Source: Apostichopus japonicus (lineage: Eukaryota; Echinodermata; Holothuroidea; Aspidochirotida; Stichopodidae). From it: a stretch of DNA of 64,000 nt. Location of the stretch: the NCBI RefSeq assembly GCF_037975245.1, contig NC_092569.1, forward strand, positions 6,814,501-6,878,500, in the 5' to 3' direction. Of the stretch, positions 13,001 to 23,780 are shown one piece after another. The notes under the pieces are model-generated. The model was given only the letters and a program-made list of their open reading frames with translations. It searched no databases and was not told where the DNA came from. A program made the position numbers and the translations under genes. How positions within the stretch are numbered: the first letter of the stretch is position 1; every line of letters starts with the position of its first letter.

Positions 13001-16000
13001 AAAATATTGGGCCCCACGAATTTAGGCCCAAAGAATGTGTCACAAAATGCAATTGAGGTGGGAATTAAATTTGGGTGCCCAAATATGTGCCGGAAGTTTT
13101 TGGGGCTAAGCAATGTAGGCCTAATTGTTGTTGCTAACAACATGTTAATACTAAGTAGTTACAACATACCAAACTGTATAAGCTAAATCAAACATACTGT
13201 TGCACTGATACTAAACTCCCATTACAATACATATAACTTTATAGCTAGTCATTTTCTTTCTTAAAATAATGAAAGATATTGCCCAGATTATTTCAGTGTC
13301 TGGCCAATGAATCTTTCATTGATTACTATATTTTGATTTGAAGTGAGAAAAAACTGTGAGTAAACTGTACTGCCAGAAGCCTATGTAAGAAATATGTATA
13401 GATCAAAATCTTGAATCTTCTTCAGAGTCTAACGGAATTGAGATCAAAATAAGAACACATTGAAACCTGAGACACAGATGGACGGACAGTTAAAATTGGA
13501 CAAACGAGCAATGACTTGAGCAAAAATATTCAGACACTCTAAACTTTTACATATTTTGATTTGGTGAGAAAATTTGTTAATGTCTTTAGCTTGATGAACT
13601 GTTATCTTATTCTGAGCAAAAACTCAGTAGGTTTGGTAACAGTATCACACTTTGATCCACAGAAAACAATATGCATTACCCCATATAAAACAACCTCTCA
13701 GTGTATATGTATGAAAGCCTGCACTGTTTTACACATTTGAATTTTGGCAAAAGAAAATTCTCATGATTTAATTTATAGTATTTTGTACTTAACAGAACTC
13801 TATATGCACCTTTTTCTGTGAGACCAATATATTGTTAGTAAAGAACATTACATTTGCTTCTCCTGTGATTCAACATACCCCATATAAAACAACCTCTCAG
13901 TGTATATGTATGAAAGCCTGCACTGTTTTACACATTTGAATTTTGGCAAAAGAAAATTCTCATGATTTAATTTACAGTATTTTGTACTTAACAGAACTCT
14001 ATATGCACCTTTTTCAATGAGACCAATATATTGTTAGTAAAGAACATTACATTTGCTTCTCCTGTGATTCAACATACTGGCTCTTGAGTACAATTAACAT
14101 TTAACTGATGACAAAAACTCTTGAACTGATGTGGAATGAGAGCAGGTCTGAAAATTCTGCAGTAACTTACAAGAATTGACCTCCTTGAGAGAATCCAATG
14201 GCATTATATCCATTCTGCAGCTTGGTGTCATTGGCTATGATGTCACATGCCATTTTAATCTGCTTGTTGACATTCAGAAGAAACCCATTAGTAGTGTCCT
14301 ACAAGAAGAGAAAAATGTACTTACTGCTTACTTAGTGCTTACTTCAACAATACCATTACCAATCATAAGAGAGTGGACAAACATCTACAAAGATAGGATG
14401 TACTGTACAGTATATGTTAACTACAAGTTATAACTAGTGCTTACCTCAAAGGCTCAACAATACCATTACCAATCATAAGAGAGTGAACAAACATCTACAA
14501 AGATAGAATGTACTGTACAGTATATGTTAACTACAAGTTATAACTAGTGACTTACCTCAAAGGCTCAACAATACCATTACCAATCATAAGAGAGTGAACA
14601 AACATCTACAAAGATAGAATGTATATGTTAACTACAAGTTATAACTAGTGCTTACCTCAAAGGCTCTACAATACCATTACCAATCATGAGAGAGTGAACA
14701 AACATCTACAAAGATAGGATGTATGCTAACTACAAGTTACAACTAGTGCTTACCTCAACAATACCATTACCAATCATGAGAGAGTGAACAAACATCTACA
14801 AAGATTAGAAGTATGTTAACTACACGTTATAACTAGTGCTTACCTCAACAATACCATTACCAATCATGAGAGAGTGAACAAACATCTACAAAGATTAGAA
14901 GTATGTTAACTCCAAGTTATAACTAGTGCTTACCTCAACAATACCATTACCAATCATGAGAGAGTGAACGTAGACACCGGGGACATTATCCTCTATCATA
15001 CTCTTAATTGAGCCCATGCTGAGTGGATTACAACAGCTGTCACCTTAAAACAGAAATTAGGCCAAAAAACAGAATTTCAAACAATAAGACAACTTTATTG
15101 GTAAGTAGGCCAAGGTACAGTAAGAATTATAGCGCACTGTGGAGTCCACATGTTATGATGTTATCATAGCAGTGTAGTTACAGTTAGCCCATCTGAAGAA
15201 TTGAGTCCCTCAATGGTCCTCACAAGTCAAATGATGATTATGTGATGGTGTTAAACTAGGTCAATCATTACTCAGTCATTCCTGCTTTGTTGGTTAACTT
15301 GTGTTATCTCAATGTATGATCTATTTTTTGCATTTTCAATATGAACTATGAAGGCTATGGAAGTATTGCCCAGTTAGATTTCTACATCTTTCCTGTGGTG
15401 TGTAACTGTTTATCACATTTGTTTATAAATGTACGTTTATGAAAAGTCACACTCAGCTGGCATCTGAGTCCTGGATATGCACTGTATACAACATACATGA
15501 TGTTATTCAGGCGCGTAGCCAAGGGGGGAGGGGGATATCGCTAGTAATTTCAAATAGAAAATGCTTTCTATGCAACTTGCAAGGCCTGGGAAGTGCCATT
15601 TCCAGCCAAAATTTTCTTGTACGCTTCGCTCCAACCCATGGTGGCGCTACGCTTACATAGTTTCCAGTGCCAAATCTACCGCTCTGATAATTTGCCTACA
15701 GGTTTGCCACTCCCTTGGCAAATTCCTCGCTACGCGCCTGATGTTATTCACATATTAGCGGACAAATAAGGGGTAGAGCGCTCACTTTTCATCTAGCTGC
15801 CTGGTGAAGATGGGAATACAGCAGATTTAATAAGGACTAACAGTCACACTAATACCATGGCTGCCGGTAATTAAGAAAAGGTAACACCTTAAAATGAACA
15901 GTACTGCCCATGTTCTTCATCCGGCTGCCAGGTGAATAACATAAGGTGGCATTCCTTGTTGAAAATTGCAAGCTCTGGGTACCGACTTGCAAATATTACG

Positions 16001-17500
16001 TACAGAATGGTTACCCAGTTGTCCTCATTAGCCTACTGTACATGGCATGGATAGTTGAGAAAAGTGGTATGGAAGTGGCATTGAAAAATTAAGCGAGTCT
16101 GAAGCAGCAACTTATTACCTGCATCTATAGATGCTCTATTTGAAAGTGCTCTACTACTTGTTTACTGAACTTGTCTGAGTCATATTTTGGGGAATATTTT
16201 TGAAGATCATATTTATTTAGAGCTCTTCTGATCTTCCTGGAGGTCAAGTTTTGTATATATATATATAGATACTGCATATATCAATAAGATAGAGAGAGCT
16301 TGCCAAGAAGCTAAATGATTATGCAAAATTCCTTCGGTTGTGCAGATTTCATGCCAGACTTTTTGCGACAAATTTGGGGTGCTTCACATGTGAACATATC
16401 ATAAAGATCACCTACTCAATAAGTATTTAATTAAATCCATTACAATGGATCTGGCCACAATGGTGAATAATAGGGTCACACATTCAGGCGTGTAGCCAGG
16501 AATTTGCCAAAGGAGGGGCGAACCTGTAGGCAAACTATCAGAGCCGTAGATTCTGCATTGAAAACTATCTAAGTACAAGAAAATTTTGGCTGAAAATGCC
16601 CCTCAGATCACTGAAAATGGCACTTACCAGGTCTTGTAAGTTGCATCTATGCTTGAAATTACTAGCGATATCATAAAAACATACACAATAAAATATGCAC
16701 AGGGGGGCAGTCGCCCCCTTCGCCACCCCCCCCCCACCACTTGGTTACGCGCCTGCACACATTGCTTGACATCTGACATTCATGCTGCCTAGAGGAATAG
16801 CCACAATGTTATGAAAACATGTAAAAGATAGATAGGGTAACACATTGCAGAGGTAAAAGCATATGTAGAATTAATTTGACAATGGGAAATGGTTGCCTGT
16901 TCAATTCTTCTAAAATGGGCAGTATTTACCCAAACATATTACGACGATTGGTATCCAAATTTCATTTATATACCTAACAAAAGCTTGATTTTATGTTATT
17001 TGGAAAGTTATACAGCTCTGTGTATCAATTGCAAATAATGGAAACACTATCTGAGAGGATCAACATTGTTTAAAAATACGAACCTTAAGAAGTTAAATGT
17101 CTGTGAACATGTTATCTTGTTTTGTTGGAAACTTGATTTATTTCTAGCCTAATTATAGCTACTTACAAAGAATTTACCTATAAAGCATATGCAACACTAA
17201 CAGTAAAACACCAATTCAGTCACATAACGCCGTAACCTATAGTGTCATTAGTAATCTACGACACTACAGTAGCTAGGCTAAGACAGAAAGACTTTTAACA
17301 CGACCTGACCTAGCCTTAGGTATAAGGCTAATTAATAGTTGTTACTGTAGGTAGGCTAGGAGTGGGATACAATAATTTTCAATGGACTTGAACGAACCCA
17401 TCCCATGCCAAATGACGACTGGCACTGGTCCATCCCTCTGTAACTCTCCGTGTACGAGGATGGCGGTGCAAACGACGCTCAAAACAATCTTCCAGATCAT
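7019..17500 (-). CDS. PPT1: Palmitoyl-protein thioesterase 1 (lysosomal), 8 coding exons, complete
   Basis: Removes palmitate from S-acylated cysteines during lysosomal protein breakdown; the human orthologue is the CLN1 disease gene. Exons on the minus strand: 17500-17398, 15043-14934, 14298-14171, 12545-12387, 10704-10614, 9919-9821, 7866-7795, 7153-7019 (TGA at 7021-7019). Phases agree throughout and give 298 aa (human 306). Start [18 protein letters not shown] is chosen because it gives a signal peptide directly before [11 protein letters not shown]; an upstream in-frame ATG at 17581 is possible. Family landmarks: [10 protein letters not shown] (36-45), [13 protein letters not shown] with nucleophile Ser108, [38 protein letters not shown], acid Asp221, [14 protein letters not shown], and DHLQI with His277. 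These match human Ser115, Asp233 and His289. Oddities: about six residues before VQAEYWHDP are missing relative to human PPT1 (micro-exon or shifted acceptor), the exon 1 donor is a weak GTTCGT, and intron 2 holds a mini-exon-like array. Recognition is certain; the exon 4/5 join is not. Confidence 0.95.
8593..8690 (+). pseudogene. Possible relic of a THAP-type zinc finger start
   Basis: The first 24 residues ([12 protein letters not shown], then SFFTF) have the look of a THAP domain N-terminus, with Cys-x4-Cys after a short start followed by a phenylalanine-rich strand. The later Cys-x2-His and AVPTIF-like parts are not found, and the frame is closed within 65 codons. It lies antisense in the intron between PPT1 exons 6 and 7. 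Chance similarity is quite possible. Confidence 0.2.
10242..10594. mobile_element. hAT MITE (CAGGGGTGGGC family) beside PPT1 exon 5
   Basis: Ends are CAGGGGTGGGCTACC and GGTTGCCCACCCCTG, an inverted pair. Flanks are CTCTACAA (10234-10241) and CTCTACGA (10595-10602), an 8-bp duplication with one change. No coding content. The insertion lies in PPT1 intron 5, its right duplication only 9 bases past the intron 5 donor (10612-10613). Confidence 0.88.
11028..11193. mobile_element. Fold-back MITE with about 47-bp near-perfect inverted ends
   Basis: Left arm (11028-11075) starts GGGGTTAATCAACGG and contains GCGTGCGTTACTCAC; the right arm (11145-11193) is its reverse complement with only one or two changes. 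The centre is a GC-richer spacer of about 70 bases. A diverged half copy (tgtgagtaacgcacgg) lies at 10908-10923. In PPT1 intron 4. The target duplication is not clear. Confidence 0.75.
12890..13130 (+). repeat. Low-complexity internally similar repeat (unknown)
   Basis: Recurring TGGTCC/TGGCTC-AAAAATAT-GGGCCC-like phrases (ggcacaaacaaactggctc, ccaaaaaatattgggcccc, gggtgcccaaat) give short open frames on both strands. It looks like a degenerate minisatellite or repeat edge in PPT1 intron 3; no family recognised. Confidence 0.3.
13677..14075 (+). repeat. Tandem duplication, two copies of about 199 bp
   Basis: catataaaacaacctctcag begins at 13682 and again at 13881. The copies differ at only a few bases (for example ttttctgtgagacc against ttttcaatgagacc), so the duplication is recent. 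It lies in PPT1 intron 3 and shows no coding content. Confidence 0.92.
14343..14933 (-). repeat. Six-unit tandem array repeating the 3' end of PPT1 exon 2 with its splice donor
   Basis: Six units of 90 to 111 bp precede the true exon 2 end (14934). Each holds the last 30 or so bases of exon 2, a GTAAGC or GTAAG donor, about 50 bases of intron and a ctttgtag acceptor-like site. The potential mini-exons (minus) are 14885-14844, 14795-14754, 14705-14656, 14605-14556, 14494-14445 and 14384-14343. Units of 42 nt read [14 protein letters not shown] in the phase between exon 2 and exon 3; the three 50-nt units carry an extra 8 bases and would shift the frame. Whether any are spliced in is unknown. 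Confidence 0.9.
15508..15740 (+). mobile_element. hAT MITE, CAGGCGCGTAGCC family, copy A
   Basis: Begins CAGGCGCGTAGCCAAGG, ends GCTACGCGCCTG, and is flanked by a perfect 8-bp duplication ATGTTATT (15500-15507, 15741-15748). The interior has the family core: gcaacttgcaaggcctggg and the ttgtacgcttcgc..atggtggcgctacgctt segment. It lies in PPT1 intron 1. Confidence 0.93.
16485..16755 (-). mobile_element. hAT MITE, CAGGCGCGTAGCC family, copy B (inverted to copy A)
   Basis: Ends CAGGCGTGTAGCC and GGTTACGCGCCTG, with a perfect 8-bp duplication CACACATT (16477-16484, 16756-16763). The core runs opposite to copy A, 0.75 kb away in the same PPT1 intron, so the intron transcript could pair A with B. 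Confidence 0.93.
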
Positions 17501-18475
17501 TTCGGAGAATTTTGATAGTTCTACGTCCTCAAAGTAAGGAACTTGTGAGGGCATATAACTAAAATTAGCATAACAGTGCAATATACAAGCAAACTACGAA
17601 ACCATTCTCATAACTTCTAACTTATTGCTAGATCCTTGCAGGTTCTTTTTGTCTGAGCATTGCACATAACAATATCAACTGAACTTCATAAGAACACTTC
17701 ATATTTACCAGAAGTATTGTTTATATATGTTTTGTTATGTTAGATTGGACTAATTAAGTTAATGAGGTAGCAACCATTAGCGTTTTATTGTAGTATAGCG
17801 TTTTATTGTATCAATTGACAACACCATTTACGATCATATGACTTTTGGTCATGTGTTCAAGTGGTGTAAACAATAACATTGAACGTTAGGTTAAAATATT
17901 GCGCGCCGTTTGAACCATATTTATGTTGCCATTGCAGGAACTTGTGTTGCCGTCTCGAGAAGTTATTTTGCAGCGGCTTAAACGTAGGTTGTTTGTCACG
18001 AAAACTTAGGTTGGCTTCGCGGAAAGTTAGGCTGCCGTTTAAGAAAATCGTAGCAATAGTTTGTACAGATATGGTGTCTTACGCAAACTGTGCTTGGAAA
18101 ACGGGCTGAGTACGTTATTGGTTTGATAATAAAATTAGATTCATTGTTGCATGGGCGTACGTACTATCACTAAGTAGCTATAATATAGGATATGCCTGTA
18201 CAGACGTGTATACCGTGCGCATACGGAAAGGTACAGCGGGTATGCATATATTGTAACGCTACATGTTAGTACTCACTACTATTAATAGGTGTGTAGACTC
18301 GCGCACAAGGAAACGTCTCATGCCGGTAATCTGACCTAATTTCGAATGAGGTTTAACAGAAGTGTTAGACACCACCATCGATCCCAGAAAATACACACAC
18401 AGCTTGCTACCGTCGGTAACTAGACACTAGTGTACAGTCAATACATATACAGCTACGTTCAATACCCACCACACA

Positions 18476-19478
18476 CACTGGCGGATCCAAGGGGGGCCCC
18501 CCTCCAAAGGTGAGCCAAAAAATGTTTCCGAACATCCGCTAAATCATATGATTGGAAATTAAAAAAATCGAGAGGAATAGCAGTGGTAGACTAGTCTAAA
18601 CCTTTTCGTTTTCTGGTTTAAAATTAAATGCAGAGCTCCCAACTGACCCGCAATTCGCGGGAATTAGACCCGCATTCTAACACCCAAACCCGCTGACCCG
18701 CACAAGCGTCCGAAAAACCGCATTGTAATTGTCAAGTATACATAAAAAAATTGCATCAAATTTTGACTTAGCAACCATCATTTCTTTAGCATTTAGCATA
18801 ATAGAGTATAAAACCTCCTTTACAGCATCATTTGAACCTCAAATTAGCCTATAATTCTTTTCATTGGGGCGAGCAGCGAACATTTTCATGCCACGGGAAA
18901 GAATGAATTATCACCTACTATTCAATTTATTGATGTTACACACAAAAAAAATGCATATTTCTCAGAAAATTTTGGGTGACAAAAGCCTTTCTAAGTGCCA
19001 CCATTTTACATGTAGGCATCACCAGGATTCCAAAAAGATTCAAAAGGGGAGGGGGACACCCCCTTCCCTTATACCCCTCCCCCAGGACGGCGATTCGTGG
19101 CATGGACCAGCATTTGCCTTCTCAAGAGTTGGGAGCTATGTAAATGTATGAGCATGAGGATTTACAGTTTAACACCATTTTGCAGTTACAGGCTGGTTGT
19201 AAGAAATTTATAACCTATGAGAAATAAAATTTCTTGAGAAAGATGATCCCAACTTTGTTTTATAAATATTTTAGAAAATTACACCTGTGAAACATTTTTT
19301 TTAGAAGTAAATTAACATCACCATTGTACACTTTTGTCGCACCAAATTGCATCTGAGGGCATTCAGCAATAGAAAATTTTCCAAAGGGGAGGGGGCACCC
19401 CTCCCCTTAGACCCCTCCCCCATATCACTCTAATGCCACTTTGGCCCCTCCCAAACAAAGGCCCTGGATCCGCCAGTG
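18476..19478. mobile_element. hAT non-autonomous element (CACTGGCGGATCC family) inside R1
   Basis: Inverted ends CACTGGCGGATCC and GGATCCGCCAGTG; perfect 8-bp duplication ACCACACA (18468-18475, 19479-19486). The interior has subterminal G-runs and ccccctccc blocks but no transposase. It contains a further nested element (18631-19135). Confidence 0.92.
18631..19135. mobile_element. Nested MITE with AGCTCCCAACT inverted ends
   Basis: Left end cagagctcccaactg and right end agttgggagctatg are inverted copies; the flanks attaaatg and tgtaaatg resemble a worn duplication. The interior carries its own g-run and cccttccctt blocks. It is the innermost layer of a three-level nest (R1, hAT, MITE). Confidence 0.6.
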
Positions 19479-19518
19479 ACCACACAGTGTACATATATAG
19501 CAGCGATTGACATCTCAG

Positions 19519-19542
19519 CGGGGAGTTGTTATGGAACTCCCT
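19519..19542. mobile_element. 24-bp palindromic micro-insertion, copy alpha
   Basis: GGGAGTT and AACTCCC face each other across about eight bases. Flanks are CATCTCAG (19511-19518) and GATCTCAG (19543-19550). R1 copies 1 and 3 have one uninterrupted catctcag at this point, so insert plus duplication are extra. The same 24-mer in opposite orientation lies at 34905-34928. Confidence 0.72.
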
Positions 19543-19795
19543 GATCTCAGGTCCAGATACAAGGTAAAAAGGTATCACGTTTCACTACTCTCTGCATTTT
19601 GAAGCGACAAGAAGACAACTTAACTTGCAAGCAACGGAAAGTTTACTTTTCAGAGCGCGGTCATGCTACCGATGTTGACATTTATGCTGTAGGCAAATCT
19701 TGATGAAAAGAAGACGTTGTGAACATACTCTAATTTCAACCGTTTGGATTATGGGGCCTTTGGCTATGCATTTATAATAGCGCGAATACCGACGG

Positions 19796-19858
19796 GATGA
19801 ATCGTGTGATGAATCGTGTGATGAATCCTGAGATGAATCCTGTGATGAATCCTGGGAT
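19796..19858 (+). repeat. Minisatellite, 12-bp unit, about five copies
   Basis: Units of the form GATGAATCGTGT / GATGAATCCTGT run head to tail in the intergenic space upstream of the P450. Confidence 0.85.
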
Positions 19859-20399
19859 AGCTTCAGGTTGGTAAATGACCCTGCATATATTTGTACGTTT
19901 TCGTACTGTGCATGTTGAGTGCCAGGACACTTTTAAGTTTAAATGGAACAGGGAGGGTCGTAGGCTTTATTGTTTGCCCACTAATTTGTCTTAGCCAGGT
20001 TATGTTCCTTTGACTGCGGACCGCAATGAGTAATAGGTTGTTTAAGGTCACATATTTTATTGAGTGACTAGATCTGTAGGAATATTGAGCAATAGGCCTA
20101 CCTGTAAGCCTATTCAAATATTGTGAATGTGATTTCAAATGTGGACATCGCGGAACTAGCCTTCTTACTACACGAAGTCTCTGCAGGTATATGATCATGA
20201 AACTTGAATCTGTGGAAATACCCTAGGCCCAGACAAGTGTGACACAACTAACACAAGCAACCTGTCTTCTTCACCTGACCTTGCCGTGGCCCAGCCAACT
20301 ATTTCCAGTGGATAGGCCTCATTAAATAAGTACAACGGATACTTACTTAAAACATCAGTTTAACTTTTAATAGATGTCCAAAACTACACAGCAGTCACA

Positions 20400-23300
20400 A
20401 TGAGCATCAGTTTCCTGTTCGTTCCGTGCCTTGTATCATTTATTTTCATCATATGTCTAGTTTTACTTTGCAAGAAAGATGTCAGTGAAAAGGGAAAAGA
20501 TGGATTACGTTCTATCCCTAGCCCATGGGCTTGGCCTGTCATAGGTAACTTGCCAGATCTGGTCTGGGCAGGATATAAACCAGAAGAACTGATGATGAAG
20601 TGGATGCGACGATATGGTCAAATTTTCAGCTTTCAGCTTGGCTTTCAGTCAGTGATAGTTTTGAATAGCTATGGACTAATAAAGAAAGCATGGCATCATC
20701 CGAAGCTTCAGAATCGTGCTGCTCCATTGGTTTACATAAAGGCATTGGGGCCAGGCAAAGGTAGGCTAAAGGTTCTACTGTAGTTGTATAGCTTACTTTT
20801 GTTTCTAGCCTAATTTAAATCTCAGGTTTAATTTCGGAGCAATTGCAGAATACCCTGCAATTTTGACAAATTTATCCAAATACCAACTTTTTTATGTTTG
20901 CTTATAGTAGTTGTACCAGAGGTCATTGTCTTAAACTCCAAAAGTCACAAAGTAGGATTAATATTCGGCATAACTTTTTTTCTAATAGGGTTGTGAATAA
21001 GTGGAATGGTTTGCCTGAGAAAGTTGTACTTGCATGTAGTGTCAATGGGTTTAAGAATGCTTTGGAAAAGCACTTTAAGCATTGTAATCGGGTCTGATTG
21101 TTTGTGTCTTCAGTTTTTTTCCCTCTCCTATAGGGTCCTTGATGGGGACTTGAGTGTCCCTCCTGATCCTTTTTTACTACTAAAGTATACTAAACTAATT
21201 CACACACGCAGTCCTTTTTGATAACAACAACACATTGGTTACTAAAGGGACTACCGGTCATAATCTGTGTGATTCACGAGTTGCGGGATATTCTGCAATT
21301 AAGCATGCTTTCATTTCCAAGCCTGAATCCCTCACTGGGATAGTGGAATATAATAACAAATATTTCTTTTGGTTTATGGTCGATGCATAGGTGAACAAGC
21401 AATAAATACAGTACTGTACATGACGAGACCATTTGTTAGTGTTTCCTTCAAAACTACTGCAGCCTATTGTTATGAGGACTGAGTTGGTGAAAGAATTTTA
21501 ACAGTCTCTCACTTTTCTCAGCCCTTGATGCTTTCATCAGTATAGGCATAATACCTACAGTAATAAGAAATGGAATTGGACTTGAGGAAGAGACCTGCTC
21601 TACTGGCCGACCAGATTTTCAACACAGCATAATTATAACATGAAGTGAAAATGAAATCCTTGTTTGTTTTGTTTCATTTTAGGTTTGACTTTTGCCAATG
21701 GAGAGGAATGGAAGCAATGCAGAACATTTGTTTTGAACATGTTTCGAAACTTTGGAGTAGGGAAGAAAGGTTTTGAAGAAGTTGTAAGAAATGAAGGAGA
21801 CAAGTTAGTCAAAGAAATTTGTAGACAGGGTCATGTGTTGGACGTGTCTTACATCTTCTCAATGTCAAGTTGCAACATCATTTCCAAACTGGTTTTCAAC
21901 CAACAACTTGAATATACCGATCCAAACCTTCAGGAACAGGTTGCTACAGTTTTGAAACATTTTCAACTCGCAGGACCTGGATCATTGAACAGCATGACCC
22001 CAATTTTTGCTCATTTTCGTATCGGACCCGGACAGAGGATCGTAAATAATTACAAAGTCATGAAAAGACTTTGGTGCAAGCAAATTCAAGATCACATCAA
22101 GAAAGGCGAAAATTCGGAACACGAAGACATCTTGGATGTGTATCTAGCAGAACTGCAGAAACATTTGTCAGCCGGTACGAAAACGCAGTTTAAGATGCAT
22201 AACCTTCTCTGGCTTCTTCGAGACTTGTACCTGGCCGGAACAGAGACAACTTCGACTACTTTGAAATGGGCAGTGCTCTATCTAGCTGCTCATCCAGAGA
22301 AGCAGAGGAAATGTCATGAAGAATTAGACAAAGAGTTCAGTCAAGACTGTGTACTTAGCTATGCAGATCGTACCAAGCTGCCTTACGTTAATGCCTTTAT
22401 AATGGAGACCCTACGATTAGGGGATATTCTTCCTTTAGGAGTTGCTCATGAAGCAGCCGAAGATGTAATATTAGAACAATATTTGATACCCAAAGGAACC
22501 ATTGTAACCTCCAACATAAGGGCTGTTTCTATGGATGCTAACATCTTTCCAGACCCTGAAAATTTCAACCCAGAGAGATTTTTGACTGCTGATGGTAATT
22601 ATAAAGCCATTGAAGAAATGATGCCATTTGGAGTTGGTAAGATTATACTGTATGATAAACTTTTTCAGAAAAAACTTTTAAAGAATTTTTATCTAAAAGA
22701 AAAGTTTATGTATAAAACTAATTGTAAGCAACATGCTTTTGATATCAGATGGCATAACCTGAAATCTTTATTTGAAGTTTAATGATTTGTTGTTGATAAA
22801 ATTGACTAATGATCATAATGTCTATGTGAATTGTACATTGTTTGGATTCTTGATGGAATGATAATAATAAAAAATTAAAAATAAAGAACTTTTTCAGAAA
22901 TACAAAATCCGATTCACAACTTATCATGGCACATTAGTGGTCATACCTTCTATTGTAGCACTTGAACCACAGGTGGAAAAGTTGCTGATATATTACACTG
23001 AAAATCTGATTCAAAGTCTTGAAATATTGATGTCAGAAATCTGGTAAATGTTATACACTGTCTGTGAGAGGGAAGTGGTTTAACATATCATATTTATCAT
23101 GTTGATGCCCCATGTTTAGTTCAAGGGTTGGCGACAAATTCATTCATTCATTCATTTAAACATCAGTAAACTCATGTGCAAAAATTGTTAGGTCATACAG
23201 TAGATGTAGCTCAAGAGGGAACATTTCATTTTTGACAATTTTATTACCATCAAAGCAGTCGGAAAACTAATAAGGCAGTTACTGTAGGTAGGAAAGCATG

Positions 23301-23780
23301 TGGTATTTACTATTTATTTCACCAAGAATTCTCTTTATTGACACAACCATCAACCTACTACTTGATATTTCTGTTGCTTTGTAATATTTACTAAGTGTTA
23401 TATAGTGATGTTGTACTGTACTGTACATTTGGAAATTCAATTAATTTACCAATTCTGTTTATAAAAACCAGCAATCTATTTAATAAGGGTGCTCTTTCTG
23501 CACTTAACAGTTAAAGATCCTTGACATGGTGTAAGCAAGTTAAGAAATTTACCTTCAGTAAAGTACAAAGTGTATTTTGATGTGTCTTCCTTTCTTTACA
23601 GGGAAAAGAATTTGCCTCGGGGAGCAAATAGCCAGAATTGAACTGTTCCTTTGGATTACTCGCCTTCTAAAAATGTTCGAAATCAAGATAGCAGACAAGA
23701 CTGTACCCGACATATCACGTGCAAGTACCGGACTTGTCAGAAGTCCACTGCCTTTCAAAGTTGAATTTGCTGAGAGATAA
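20400..23780 (+). CDS. Cytochrome P450, CYP2-type (clan 2) microsomal monooxygenase, 3 coding exons
   Basis: A haem monooxygenase anchored in the ER, receiving electrons from NADPH-P450 reductase. Exons: 20400-20760 (phase 1 donor gtaggc), 21683-22636 (acceptor tttcattttag, donor gtaaga), 23602-23780 (acceptor tttctttacag, TAA). The joined product is 497 aa. Visible parts: hydrophobic anchor (about 5-24), proline-rich hinge IPSPWAWPVIGNLPD, C-helix WKQCR (130-134), I-helix AGTETTS (305-311), K-helix ETLR (362-365), NPERF (416-420), haem loop PFGVGKRICLGE with Cys443. All key residues are present and the length is normal. The 954-bp middle exon holds what is several exons in vertebrate CYP2 genes. 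Clan 2 is sure; the subfamily cannot be set (CYP2J/2U-like wording). Intron 1 carries a LINE fragment. Confidence 0.95.
20894..21100 (+). pseudogene. C-terminal fragment of a non-LTR retrotransposon reverse transcriptase
   Basis: TRGHCLKLQKSQSRINIRHN leads into FFSNRVVNKWNGLPEKVV and SVNGFKNALEKHF. This is the stereotyped end of CR1/L2-type LINE ORF2 proteins (family knowledge). It is in P450 intron 1, in the same direction as the gene, with LINE-like 3' flank to about 21240. The 5' part is missing. Confidence 0.8.

Larger units (their letters stand above)
18296..19690 (-). repeat. Dispersed repeat R1, copy 2, interrupted by two insertions
   Basis: Reverse-strand R1 (landmarks gaatgaggttt, acacacacagcttgctacc, gacactagtgtacagtcaa) breaks at 18475 and resumes at 19487 (gtacatatatagcagcgat). 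The gap is exactly the hAT element 18476-19478 plus its duplicated target. A second, 24-bp insert lies at 19519-19542. Comparison with copies 1 and 3 gives the uninterrupted sequence. Confidence 0.82.

Noticed and set aside
14290-14940. CRISPR-like array (repeats of about 40 bases with spacers)
   Set aside because: The spacers are also repeated, the genome is eukaryotic, and the repeated segment is PPT1 exon 2 sequence.
22637-22782. P450 C-terminus reading KIILYDKLFQ
   Set aside because: It is intron 2 read-through; splicing to 23602 restores the haem loop GKRICLGE.
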